From NCBI GenBank assembly GCA_044341785.1, contig JBIIRB010000003.1, positions 1-43,096 on the forward strand: a stretch of DNA of 43,096 nucleotides. Direction: 5' to 3'. The position numbers were made by a program, and so were the translations under genes. Shown here piece after piece: positions 24,561-31,378 of this stretch. The notes under the pieces are model-generated. The model saw only the letters and a program-made list of their open reading frames with translations. It was not told the origin of the DNA and searched no databases. The DNA comes from UBA970 sp044341785. Lineage in GTDB: Bacteria; Bacillota_I; Bacilli_A; RFN20; CAG-826. Every line of letters starts with the position of its first letter. Position 1 is the stretch's first letter.

Positions 24561-25507
24561 AATGGTTTTGGCATTCTTTCATCAGTTCAATCATCCTCCT
24601 TACCGGTTGGTATCAGGCAACCCCAGTGAGTTATTTTCGCAATATGCGATGGGAACCTTACGTCAAGAATCAGACGTATCTATTTAATTTGGAATTTGCC
24701 TATCCACCGGGTGGACCGATGGCCATTGAAGTTCGCTTATCCAATACTGTCTATAATCGCGCGTTAATCATCGCACTCAACATGAATGCCTCCACACTCA
24801 TTCAAACACCTGTGGTCATTTATCCTTATCTTTTTGATCAGTCAGGAAGTTTGATGTTATATTTTCGAGCCTATCGCAATCAATTTGAAAGTACCCTTCA
24901 AGTAAGAGTGTATGAAAAAGAAAGTAAAAACTATCTGATTCATGATCAACTTCTTTCCGTTGGATCAAATAAACCTACCGCAGAAGTTAATGCGGTAGGT
25001 GTCATTAGTTACCGTCATGAAACGATTGCGTTACAAGGGTTTCAATCGCTCATTGTTGAGCCATATTTTTATGCGATGCACTTTCGTTATTGGACATTAA
25101 AAAGTCAGCATGCATGGAAGAAATTGACCAATATCCATGTCACTTTTACCATTTTGTCGACCCATCCCGCGTTCATTTTAATTGACCCAACTAGCCAAAT
25201 GAATAAAAAAATTGGCTTGCATTTTACCGCGGAAATGGATGTATTCAAGTCGCGCCTTAGAGAACCCTTATATGTGGATCTGCAGACGCTAATTCCATCT
25301 TCCTTAGTCCAGGAAGGATATGTTGAAACTGAATCTTTGTTTTTTCCAATCAACTCATTTGCGAGTTTAAAAACCATCGAATTTAAGATGGACTTAGTCG
25401 TTGCTGCCATCCATCAATACACCTTAACGTATTTTTTTACGTATGAAACGTTGAAACCACTTTTAGGTCCTTGTTATCAAGCGCGATATTGTGTAGGTGT
25501 TGCATGA
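24557..25507 (+). CDS. Unknown secreted or membrane-anchored protein, Tad-like locus
   Basis: A 316-residue protein with an N-terminal hydrophobic segment (WFWHSFISSIILLTGW, residues 3-18) and an otherwise soluble, beta-rich, aromatic-rich body. The likely place is outside the membrane, anchored or released. Two cysteines close the protein (PCYQARYC). I recognise no family. It is coupled to both neighbours by ATGA overlaps, so it belongs with the pilus machine; an assembly platform or adhesin role is possible. The gene contains a perfect 10-bp inverted repeat at 24973-25000. Confidence 0.5.
   Translation: MKWFWHSFISSIILLTGWYQATPVSYFRNMRWEPYVKNQTYLFNLEFAYPPGGPMAIEVRLSNTVYNRALIIALNMNASTLIQTPVVIYPYLFDQSGSLMLYFRAYRNQFESTLQVRVYEKESKNYLIHDQLLSVGSNKPTAEVNAVGVISYRHETIALQGFQSLIVEPYFYAMHFRYWTLKSQHAWKKLTNIHVTFTILSTHPAFILIDPTSQMNKKIGLHFTAEMDVFKSRLREPLYVDLQTLIPSSLVQEGYVETESLFFPINSFASLKTIEFKMDLVVAAIHQYTLTYFFTYETLKPLLGPCYQARYCVGVA
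24973..25000 (+). repeat. Perfect 10-bp inverted repeat inside a coding region
   Basis: ACCTACCGCA (24973-24982) and its exact complement TGCGGTAGGT (24991-25000) flank an 8-nt loop. The stem has 6 G-C pairs and would form a stable RNA hairpin. No T run follows, so it is not a simple terminator. Confidence 0.75.
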
Positions 25508-25902
25508 CGATGTTATTCCTTGTCACGTTCATTAGCTTAATGACCTTTAGTTTCATGCAAGTCAGTCGCATGGTGAGACGTGTTGATCTTACTTTATATG
25601 GTTTAGTACCCAGTGTTTTTGAGGCCGCTGTGGATTTAGGACATTGGATTGAAACGAATGAATTCGTTTTTGATTCCATTGAATTAGTAACGTCAATTGA
25701 ACGCCATCTGGTTGCAAGTTTATCAGACTTACCTATCACCTATTCAATCTCACTCGACTATCACCATTATGATTCAAAAATCCCTTGTGAGTCACTTTGT
25801 GATGCTGTTATTTTCCAATTTGAAGGGAACATCTTCAATCAATGGCCATTATTAAGGTCCTTTGAAGTTTACATCATCGATTATGAAAACAACGTCAATT
25901 AA
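25504..25902 (+). CDS. Pseudopilin-like membrane protein, Tad-like locus
   Basis: A 132-residue protein with one N-terminal hydrophobic helix (LFLVTFISLMTFSFMQV, about 4-20) and a small extracytoplasmic domain, the layout of minor pilins and TadE/F-like proteins. There is no clear prepilin peptidase motif. Two cysteines (CESLC) may form a disulfide. The ATG at 25504 overlaps the upstream stop as ATGA, which decides the start over the longer frame from 25471. It overlaps the ATPase gene. The pilin-like role rests on topology and place, not on sequence similarity. Confidence 0.5.
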   Translation: MTMLFLVTFISLMTFSFMQVSRMVRRVDLTLYGLVPSVFEAAVDLGHWIETNEFVFDSIELVTSIERHLVASLSDLPITYSISLDYHHYDSKIPCESLCDAVIFQFEGNIFNQWPLLRSFEVYIIDYENNVN

Positions 25903-26812
25903 ACAATATCTAGAATCTTCTTTTTTAAGACCGTTGCTTTCCCAAGAAGATATAACCGATGTTTCCTTTAATGGAACTCATATTTTTTATCAAAGTAGTC
26001 GCTGGGGAAGAAAACTGAGTGACCTTATCATTGAAGAAAAATCGATCTACGACATGATGATGCAACTTGCTAATTTAAGTGATCAGCATTTCACGCATAC
26101 CCAGCCCGTGCTCGATTTAGCCGTAGAAGGTTATCGTATTCACGCTGTAGGACCTTCCATCAGTCGCTATGGTTTTCAAAAAGTGACGACGTTTTCGTTG
26201 AGGATTAGTCGCACCCGACAACTAAAAAATCATTACCCACCATCCTTACTCGCATGCGTGGATGAGTTAATCAAATTAAGACAGTCCATCCTCATTTTTG
26301 GAGAGACAGGGTCAGGAAAAACCGAATTTCAAAAAGCAATCTTAACCTCTTTTCCACTCCACGCTCGGGTCGTTGTGGTGGATAATGTGCTTGAACTTGA
26401 TGGACTCATTTCACAAAAAAAATTAGACATGAATGTATGGCAAGCCCAACCGCATGTGTCGGTTTCCGCGCTCATTGAAAGTGCATTACGATCCAATCCG
26501 GATTGGTTGATACTTGCAGAAGCCAGAGGAAAAGAAATGATGGATGTTTTAAATGCGTCATTAACGGGTCATCCTGTCATTACCACGTTGCACGCGCGTG
26601 ACATTGAAACCCTTCTCCCTCGCATCACACGGATGGTGATGATGAATGGCAATCACATTGGTTACCAAGAAACGTTAGAGGATATCGAACGGGCATTTCC
26701 TTTTTCCATCCATGTTGTCAAAGGCATGAATGAGGACGGTTCCATCGCTCGTTCCATCCAAGGAGTATACGAACGAAAAAATAAACAATGGATTCAAAGG
26801 TATGGAACTTAA
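25883..26812 (+). CDS. TadA/CpaF-type pilus assembly ATPase
   Basis: A 309-residue secretion ATPase of the TadA/CpaF branch of the type II/IV secretion superfamily; it would power pilin extrusion from the cytoplasmic face. Walker A GETGSGKT is at 140-147, the Walker B region is PDWLILAEARGKE (205-217) and the histidine box is TTLHARD (234-240). The arginine-rich linker before Walker A is present. It is shorter than typical CpaF (~450), missing the N-terminal extension. The ATG at 25883 is used; a TTG at 25862 is an alternative with AAGG 4 nt upstream. TadB- and TadC-like genes follow with overlaps. Confidence 0.87.
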   Translation: MKTTSIKQYLESSFLRPLLSQEDITDVSFNGTHIFYQSSRWGRKLSDLIIEEKSIYDMMMQLANLSDQHFTHTQPVLDLAVEGYRIHAVGPSISRYGFQKVTTFSLRISRTRQLKNHYPPSLLACVDELIKLRQSILIFGETGSGKTEFQKAILTSFPLHARVVVVDNVLELDGLISQKKLDMNVWQAQPHVSVSALIESALRSNPDWLILAEARGKEMMDVLNASLTGHPVITTLHARDIETLLPRITRMVMMNGNHIGYQETLEDIERAFPFSIHVVKGMNEDGSIARSIQGVYERKNKQWIQRYGT

Positions 26813-27512
26813 ATCAAAACTTCAATCCGGTTTATATGCTTTGATTGCAACCGCAGTGGTCACTTTTTTATGGTGGTGGATGGTGAGCGACATTCTGGGT
26901 GTGATTTCACTCAGCCTCTTCACTTTTCCATTGCTGTTTTATGGTTTTCAAGTCCAACGGCGATTCATCCATCGTGATCAATTAAGAAGTTTATCTTTTT
27001 ACTTTATGAATCAATTCATTCTCACTTTAAGTGTCAAAACGTCCATCGCTTCAACCTTAAGTGAACTCTATCCTTCGCTTCACCCGCGCATCCAACGCGC
27101 GCTTGATGAAGATGAAGGACTGCCAGCGATGGATACGCTTAAACGGCTAGAAGTGATTTTTGATTTTCCGTTATATGCCATCTTCATCCATATGATTGAT
27201 ATTCATGTTCACTATGGCGGATCCATCATTGATATGACGGATATGTTGCTTTCACGCGCCAGGCGAGAAGAAATTGAATGGAATGAAAAACGCATGTACA
27301 TCAAAAAAAAGTGGGGTCAATTTTTCTTGCTTTGGCTGCTGAACTTAATCATACTTTTTTTTGTGCGATTTGGATTGTCCGAAGTATTTAAAGACGTTTT
27401 CCCCACCGTCATCTTTAAAGGTTTATTAGCCTTTTTCTTTTTGATCTTTGTTTTTTCATTGCTACTTTTTTTTGAAAAAGCTTACGGAGGAAAAATTCGT
27501 GTTAGCGAATGA
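26802..27512 (+). CDS. TadB-like pilus platform membrane protein
   Basis: A 236-residue membrane protein with two N-terminal helices (about 12-50) and two C-terminal helices (about 175-230), the GspF/TadB arrangement. A helical cytoplasmic part lies between (RREEIEWNEKRMYIKKK near 158-174). It would form the inner-membrane platform with TadC and be driven by the ATPase just upstream. ATG 26802 lies within the end of the ATPase gene (11-nt overlap), and its ribosome-binding site is poor, so coupled translation is likely. Family call is by topology and gene order. Confidence 0.72.
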   Translation: MELKSKLQSGLYALIATAVVTFLWWWMVSDILGVISLSLFTFPLLFYGFQVQRRFIHRDQLRSLSFYFMNQFILTLSVKTSIASTLSELYPSLHPRIQRALDEDEGLPAMDTLKRLEVIFDFPLYAIFIHMIDIHVHYGGSIIDMTDMLLSRARREEIEWNEKRMYIKKKWGQFFLLWLLNLIILFFVRFGLSEVFKDVFPTVIFKGLLAFFFLIFVFSLLLFFEKAYGGKIRVSE

Positions 27513-28158
27513 ATGGCGTGGTCATCCTTCCTTTCAAATGTTAAAAAAACAGTTTTATGGCTTGGTTGGTATTGCATTCATCTTCACCATCACAGGCGTT
27601 TATTTTGGCTATGGGTTGTGGAGCGCGATGGGTTTTGTGATGGCGTTGGTCCTCCTTTGGTTATGGTTTGATGTTGAACAAGAAAAACGCAAACATCAAA
27701 TTGCTCAACAACGAAAAATTGCCATGATGGAAACGATGGCCTATGTGAAAATATTTCTGTTTAGTGGTTTGACGGTTTATCAATCCTTGAAGCAATCCCA
27801 AGTGCATGCGTCTGCTTGGATGCGCGCTCGTTTAGAAGCCATGCTCATCAAGATGGATGAAGATAAAAGTTTTCGTCCGTTTTATGATTTAGCACGACCT
27901 TTAAACACCTTGGCCATGGAACAATTGATGATTGCGCTTTATCAAATTACTCAAACCGGGATCACGAGTGTTTATTTATCCCATTTCTTTTATGTTTTTG
28001 ATCAACTTGAAGGAAGTATCAGTCGCTTATCGTTTACCCAATTTGAAGAAGAACTAGAAGGTCACCATACGTGGGCCATGATTGGAACCTCCATCATCAC
28101 TTTAACGATTTTATATAGCATCATTACTCTCATTCAAGGATTTATCCATGGCTTATAA
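27499..28158 (+). CDS. TadC-like pilus platform membrane protein
   Basis: A 219-residue protein with two helices near residues 20-55 and one at the C-terminus (about 190-215), separated by a cytoplasmic helical domain. It is the second GspF-type platform subunit beside TadB. I choose the GTG at 27499, because GGAGG (27486-27490) sits 8 nt before it; the longer frame from 27448 runs inside tadB. It overlaps tadB by 14 nt and the next gene by 11 nt. Confidence 0.72.
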   Translation: MLANEWRGHPSFQMLKKQFYGLVGIAFIFTITGVYFGYGLWSAMGFVMALVLLWLWFDVEQEKRKHQIAQQRKIAMMETMAYVKIFLFSGLTVYQSLKQSQVHASAWMRARLEAMLIKMDEDKSFRPFYDLARPLNTLAMEQLMIALYQITQTGITSVYLSHFFYVFDQLEGSISRLSFTQFEEELEGHHTWAMIGTSIITLTILYSIITLIQGFIHGL

Positions 28159-28486
28159 AACGTCATTTATTTTATCGCTCATCTTTGTGATTCAACTCCT
28201 ACTCTTAATTGGAGATTTACTGATGATTCAAGTGGCGCACGCACGGTTGGATGCGATTGGCCTTGCCGCGAGTGCCTTAATCTCTAGACAAGGTGGAATT
28301 AATGAAGAGATTGTGTCATTTACAGAACAGCAATCGACCACCTTGACCTGTCTTTCGATGTGTAGTCCACGGCTTGGTGATGTCCTGACTTTTCGATTAG
28401 AAAAAACGATCGATCCCTTCATCATCAGTGAAGATACGATCCAACTCAGTGTCATCTACCATGCGGTGATTGGCTTTTATGCTTAG
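28148..28486 (+). CDS. TadE-like minor pilin candidate
   Basis: A 112-residue protein with one N-terminal hydrophobic helix (SFILSLIFVIQLLLLIGDLL, about 6-25) followed by a small extracytoplasmic domain with a CLSMC cysteine pair. The size, topology and position after tadC fit a TadE-type pseudopilin, though TadE proteins are usually a little longer. AGGA lies 6 nt upstream. The gene starts inside tadC, and the next gene follows after 15 nt. Confidence 0.6.
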   Translation: MAYKTSFILSLIFVIQLLLLIGDLLMIQVAHARLDAIGLAASALISRQGGINEEIVSFTEQQSTTLTCLSMCSPRLGDVLTFRLEKTIDPFIISEDTIQLSVIYHAVIGFYA

Positions 28487-28501
28487 AAGAAAGGAGGAAT
28501 T

Positions 28502-28642
28502 ATGGCCGAACTTAAAGGACAGATTTTAGGTGTCTTGCTCGTCTTGATCTTGTTTGGTGCGATGACGGTCGCATTCAGCACGATCTTCGATGACGCCGCG
28601 AGTAACTTAGCCACCCAAGTATCCAATCAATTCTATCTTTAA
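28502..28642 (+). CDS. 46-residue Flp/Tad-type pilin candidate
   Basis: A complete small ORF of 46 residues. It begins MAELKGQILGVLLVLILFG, a hydrophobic helix of about 17 residues after a short Lys/Gly leader, and ends in a polar tail DDAASNLATQVSNQFYL. It is preceded by AAAGGAGG, the best ribosome-binding site of the locus, and followed by a terminator 6 nt later. Size, last position after the Tad platform genes and likely high expression make it the best candidate for the major pilin. Cleavage after Gly6 is conceivable, but the usual Glu at +5 of Flp pilins is absent (Val there). No prepilin peptidase gene is in the window. Confidence 0.68.
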   Translation: MAELKGQILGVLLVLILFGAMTVAFSTIFDDAASNLATQVSNQFYL

Positions 28643-28647
28643 TCCTT

Positions 28648-28667
28648 AGGGGCGTAAGCCCCTTTTT
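28648..28667 (+). terminator. Rho-independent terminator of the Tad-like operon
   Basis: GGGGC/GCCCC stem (28649-28653/28658-28662) closed by a GTAA tetraloop and followed by TTTTTG. Confidence 0.88.
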
Positions 28668-28692
28668 GTTTTGCTTTCATTAAGGTTTATGA

Positions 28693-28721
28693 TTGCGAAG
28701 ATTTGTTGAATATGATAATAT
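28693..28721 (+). promoter_or_regulatory. Promoter of the tRNA-Asn/tRNA-Glu unit
   Basis: TTGCGA (28693-28698), 17 nt, then TAATAT (28716-28721) with an upstream TG (extended -10). The predicted start near 28728 lies about 25 nt before the tRNA-Asn. Confidence 0.5.
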
Positions 28722-28752
28722 TTTTATCGCGCCTAAGACTTATAAAGAGCAT

Positions 28753-28827
28753 GCCTACTTAGCTCAGCGGTAGAGCAATCGGCTGTTAACCGATTGGTCG
28801 TAGGTTCGAATCCTACAGTAGGCGCCA
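28753..28827 (+). tRNA. tRNA-Asn (anticodon GTT), CCA encoded
   Basis: A 75-nt cloverleaf. The acceptor GCCTACT/AGTAGGC is perfectly paired, with an encoded CCA at 28825-28827. The D arm is GCTCAGCGGTAGAGC, the anticodon arm ATCGG-CTGTTAA-CCGAT with GTT at 28785-28787, and the T arm GTAGGTTCGAATCCTAC. Confidence 0.96.
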
Positions 28828-28833
28828 TTATGA

Positions 28834-28910
28834 GGCCCGTTGGAGAAGCGGCTTAACTCACCACCCTTTCAAGGTAGCATTCATGGGTTCGAATCCCATA
28901 CGGGTCACCA
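28834..28910 (+). tRNA. tRNA-Glu (anticodon TTC), CCA encoded
   Basis: A 77-nt cloverleaf. The acceptor and T arm are nearly identical to the tRNA-Glu at 394, and the encoded CCA is at 28908-28910. The anticodon TTC is at 28868-28870. The anticodon stem CCACC/GGTAG carries one C-A mismatch at the 28-42 pair. It lies 6 nt after tRNA-Asn and shares its terminator. Confidence 0.93.
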
Positions 28911-28921
28911 ACGTTTAAAAT

Positions 28922-28950
28922 AGCAACCCTAAGCCGGTTGCTTTTTATTT
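28922..28950 (+). terminator. Terminator of the tRNA unit
   Basis: Perfect 7-bp stem AGCAACC/GGTTGCT (28922-28928/28936-28942) with a 7-nt loop, followed by TTTTATTTTC. Confidence 0.85.
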
Positions 28951-28970
28951 TCTAAGAATCCTTGTTTCAT

Positions 28971-29412
28971 TCATGGACGATTCAATAAAGGAATGATGGA
29001 TAACACCATCATGAATATGCCCGTGATCAATATGCCCAATGACTTATCGGTGATTTCAGCAAGCAGGCCAAAGATGAGCATTCCTCATGGCAAACTTCCG
29101 TTGTTCATTAAACCAAATAATGAGAATACTCGCCCTAAATATTCGGGCTTTTTTTTCTTGAATAAGACCCATCATCAGAGGGTTGCTCGTGGCAATAAAA
29201 AAACCGACAAACCCCAAACGCCAGCAAAAGGAGCCATGTTCAAAGCATGAATGAAGATGGTTATAACCATATACGTCGTCATTAAACTGCTCAAGATTAA
29301 AAGCCTGACGTACCACATAATTACGTACATCACGAGTAATGAACCTAATCACGAGACGGTTTGACTAAAAAAATCGTGATGCGTGTTTGCTAATAGTTCA
29401 TAATAACGCATA
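28971..29412 (-). pseudogene. Decayed MFS drug-efflux-type transporter (internal deletion, frameshifts, stops)
   Basis: On the minus strand, from an ATG at 29412, a broken frame gives an MFS-like N-terminus: DFFSQTVS, a TGA, then LGSLLVMYVIMWYV and MAPFAGVW. It then jumps directly to C-terminal MFS sequence: FIATSNPLMMGLIQEK, PEYLGRVFSLFGLMNNGSLP, a second TGA, GMLIFGLLAE and LSIIPLLNRP, ending at 28971. About 250 central residues are missing. Reading through needs frame changes at a T run (~29200) and at an A run (~29153). The remains resemble ~400-residue exporters of the macrolide/enterobactin-efflux type. Non-functional. 29413-29510 holds nothing else I can identify. Confidence 0.78.
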
Positions 29413-29510
29413 ATATCACAACCATACAAAAAATATCCTGATTAAAAATTAGGTCATTTTGATTGAGGTTCTAGCGCATTTAGGTTAAGTTAAATCTATT
29501 GAGGTAATGT

Positions 29511-30023
29511 ATGAAAACCATCGCAATTTTAGTGGCCGATTTTTATGATGATTTAGAACTTTATTATCCTTTCTATCGTTTGCAAGAAGAAGGTTGGAAT
29601 GTGCATCTCATTGGTGCCATCAAACAACAAGGGTATAAGAGTAAACACGGGATGATCGCGACGAGTGAATTTGCTGCTCATGAGGTTCAACCTTCATCCT
29701 ATGATGGCTTGATCATTCCTGGAGGTTTTTCGCCTGACTACATGAGACGTTCAAAAGAGATGGTGGCGTTTGCAAAAGGGTTTGCCCAACTCAAACGTCC
29801 TATCGCTGCGATTTGCCATGGTCCGTGGTTAATGGCCTCCGTGTGTGATTTAAAAGGACGAAAATTAACAAGCTTTTATTCGATTCAAGATGATCTAGTG
29901 CATGCTGGAGCTATCTATGTGGATGCGCCTGTGGTCATTGATGGCAATTACGTCACATCACGAACACCCAAAGACTTGCCAGTTTTCGTGAAAGCTTTTA
30001 TTGGTTTAGTCAAAGGTTCTTAA
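29511..30023 (+). CDS. DJ-1/PfpI family protein
   Basis: A 170-residue cytoplasmic protein of the DJ-1/PfpI superfamily (glutamine-amidotransferase-like fold; family members are stress proteins, glyoxalase/deglycase or peptidase candidates). The nucleophile elbow AAICHGPWLM holds the catalytic Cys near 104, followed by His. The oxyanion-loop stretch is YDGLIIPGGFSPDYMR (64-79), and TSRTPKDLPVF near the end is the usual PfpI/YhbO pattern. TTGAGG upstream may serve as ribosome-binding site. It is convergent with the photolyase operon, overlapping it by 4 nt. Activity is uncertain, as for most of the family. Confidence 0.88.
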   Translation: MKTIAILVADFYDDLELYYPFYRLQEEGWNVHLIGAIKQQGYKSKHGMIATSEFAAHEVQPSSYDGLIIPGGFSPDYMRRSKEMVAFAKGFAQLKRPIAAICHGPWLMASVCDLKGRKLTSFYSIQDDLVHAGAIYVDAPVVIDGNYVTSRTPKDLPVFVKAFIGLVKGS

Positions 30024-31378
30024 GCAAAAATAAATCGTTGATCGTCAATCATCCGTAACGGATAATTTTTTCCTAAATGGCATGCGTATAAATCTTGTTC
30101 AAGCGGATTCATTAACCAGGGTTGATAAATCAAAGGAACAGGTAGATGGTTTAATTCCGGACACCAGCGTTTGACATAATCCCCTTGGGGATCATATTTT
30201 TTAAACTGTAAGGTTACATTAAAGACACGATTTTCTCGTGGGTCTGCTCCGACACCGGCTAAATATTGCCAATTCCCTAGATTACTCGTTGCGTCATAAT
30301 CCAGTAAGGCGTTTCGAAAGTAAGCTTCACCCCACGCCCACGGCAAGCCTAGCCCATGCACGAAAAAAGAAGCAACATTCTGTCGTCCTCGATTCGACAT
30401 CCAACCCGTTTGTTTGAGTTCGCGCATCGCGGCGTCCACGAGGGGGAAACCCGTTTCTCCTTCGATCCATCGGTGCATCTTGTTGTCATTCCAATTCACG
30501 TTGATTGAAGTATTCATCGGCGTTGCATGCAGTAAAAAGTAAAAATAATCTCGCCATAAAAGTTCAAACCAAATCCAATATGTGGAATCATTGGCACCAT
30601 ATTTTTTTTCAGCATCTTTTAAGGCATGGTAAATCGTTCTTGCACTGACATTGCCCCAAGCTAAGTAAGGCGAAAATCGTGTTGAGTCTTGAAAGTGCAG
30701 CATCCCATTGCGTGTTTTTTTATACGTTAAAGCAAGTTTTCGAACATGAAAATAATCATGGATATGGTTTAAAGCGGCAGTTTCTCCCATCGGTTGAACG
30801 AGTGTTGTCCTGTCAGTGAGTAATGTATTCAAGCGTTCCCAATGAGGATCAAACTCAATCTTGCAAGGAAGCGGTTGCGGTTTTTCCAACGGTGAAGACA
30901 CACGAATGTTATTTTCGACTTGCATACGAAAGTTGGTGTACGTCGCAGGTAAGTTTGCCAGTTGAAAAGGTAAATCGGTTAACGCTAGAAGAGTTGGATG
31001 GTCAAACACATGCAGCATTAAATTCGGAAAATGATTGTTTAATGCATTGATAAACAACGGATTCCATCTTGATGAGCGATAAAAACTGATTGAGGTTAGT
31101 GCATATTGAAGTGCAAACTTGTTGATGACGTCAATCGCATGACCTTGCTCTAAGGTTAAAGCGATATTCAGCGTCTGAAGTTGCAGCGATAAATCTTGTA
31201 AACTTTCAAAAAGAGCTTGCCGCTTAAACGATGCGGATTGGCGGTTAAGATGCTCTTCAGGAATGACATAAAGCGCTAACACAGCACTTTCGTGTTCTTG
31301 AGGAACAGCCCACCCCATATGGTCTAAGATTCGAAAATCTTTATCCAATAAAACGATGCGTAAACGGGGTTTATCCAT
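30020..31378 (-). CDS. Cryptochrome-DASH-like photolyase
   Basis: A 452-residue photolyase/cryptochrome: N-terminal alpha/beta antenna domain (about 1-130) and C-terminal helical FAD domain (about 200-430). The FAD region is typical of Cry-DASH: FELLWRDYFYFLL, GFPLVDAAMRELKQTGWMSN, then SNLGNWQYLAGVGADPRENR and KKYDPQGDYVKRW. It would use FAD and blue light to repair pyrimidine dimers, perhaps in single-stranded DNA. The gene starts 8 nt inside the upstream Fe-S photolyase gene on the same strand, so the two are coupled. A plain CPD photolyase is the alternative. Confidence 0.85.
   Translation of the reverse strand: MDKPRLRIVLLDKDFRILDHMGWAVPQEHESAVLALYVIPEEHLNRQSASFKRQALFESLQDLSLQLQTLNIALTLEQGHAIDVINKFALQYALTSISFYRSSRWNPLFINALNNHFPNLMLHVFDHPTLLALTDLPFQLANLPATYTNFRMQVENNIRVSSPLEKPQPLPCKIEFDPHWERLNTLLTDRTTLVQPMGETAALNHIHDYFHVRKLALTYKKTRNGMLHFQDSTRFSPYLAWGNVSARTIYHALKDAEKKYGANDSTYWIWFELLWRDYFYFLLHATPMNTSINVNWNDNKMHRWIEGETGFPLVDAAMRELKQTGWMSNRGRQNVASFFVHGLGLPWAWGEAYFRNALLDYDATSNLGNWQYLAGVGADPRENRVFNVTLQFKKYDPQGDYVKRWCPELNHLPVPLIYQPWLMNPLEQDLYACHLGKNYPLRMIDDQRFIFA

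Noticed and set aside
24973..25000. Intragenic hairpin as a Rho-independent terminator
   Set aside because: No T tract follows, and the ORF continues for 500 nt into coupled genes.
28993..29250. 85-residue plus-strand ORF in the gap after the tRNAs
   Set aside because: It is antisense to the MFS relic, shows no ribosome-binding site, and its composition is that of a shadow frame.
28971..29412. TGA read as tryptophan in this genome
   Set aside because: Many intact genes here end in TGA at sensible family ends and use TGG for Trp, so the standard stop code applies.
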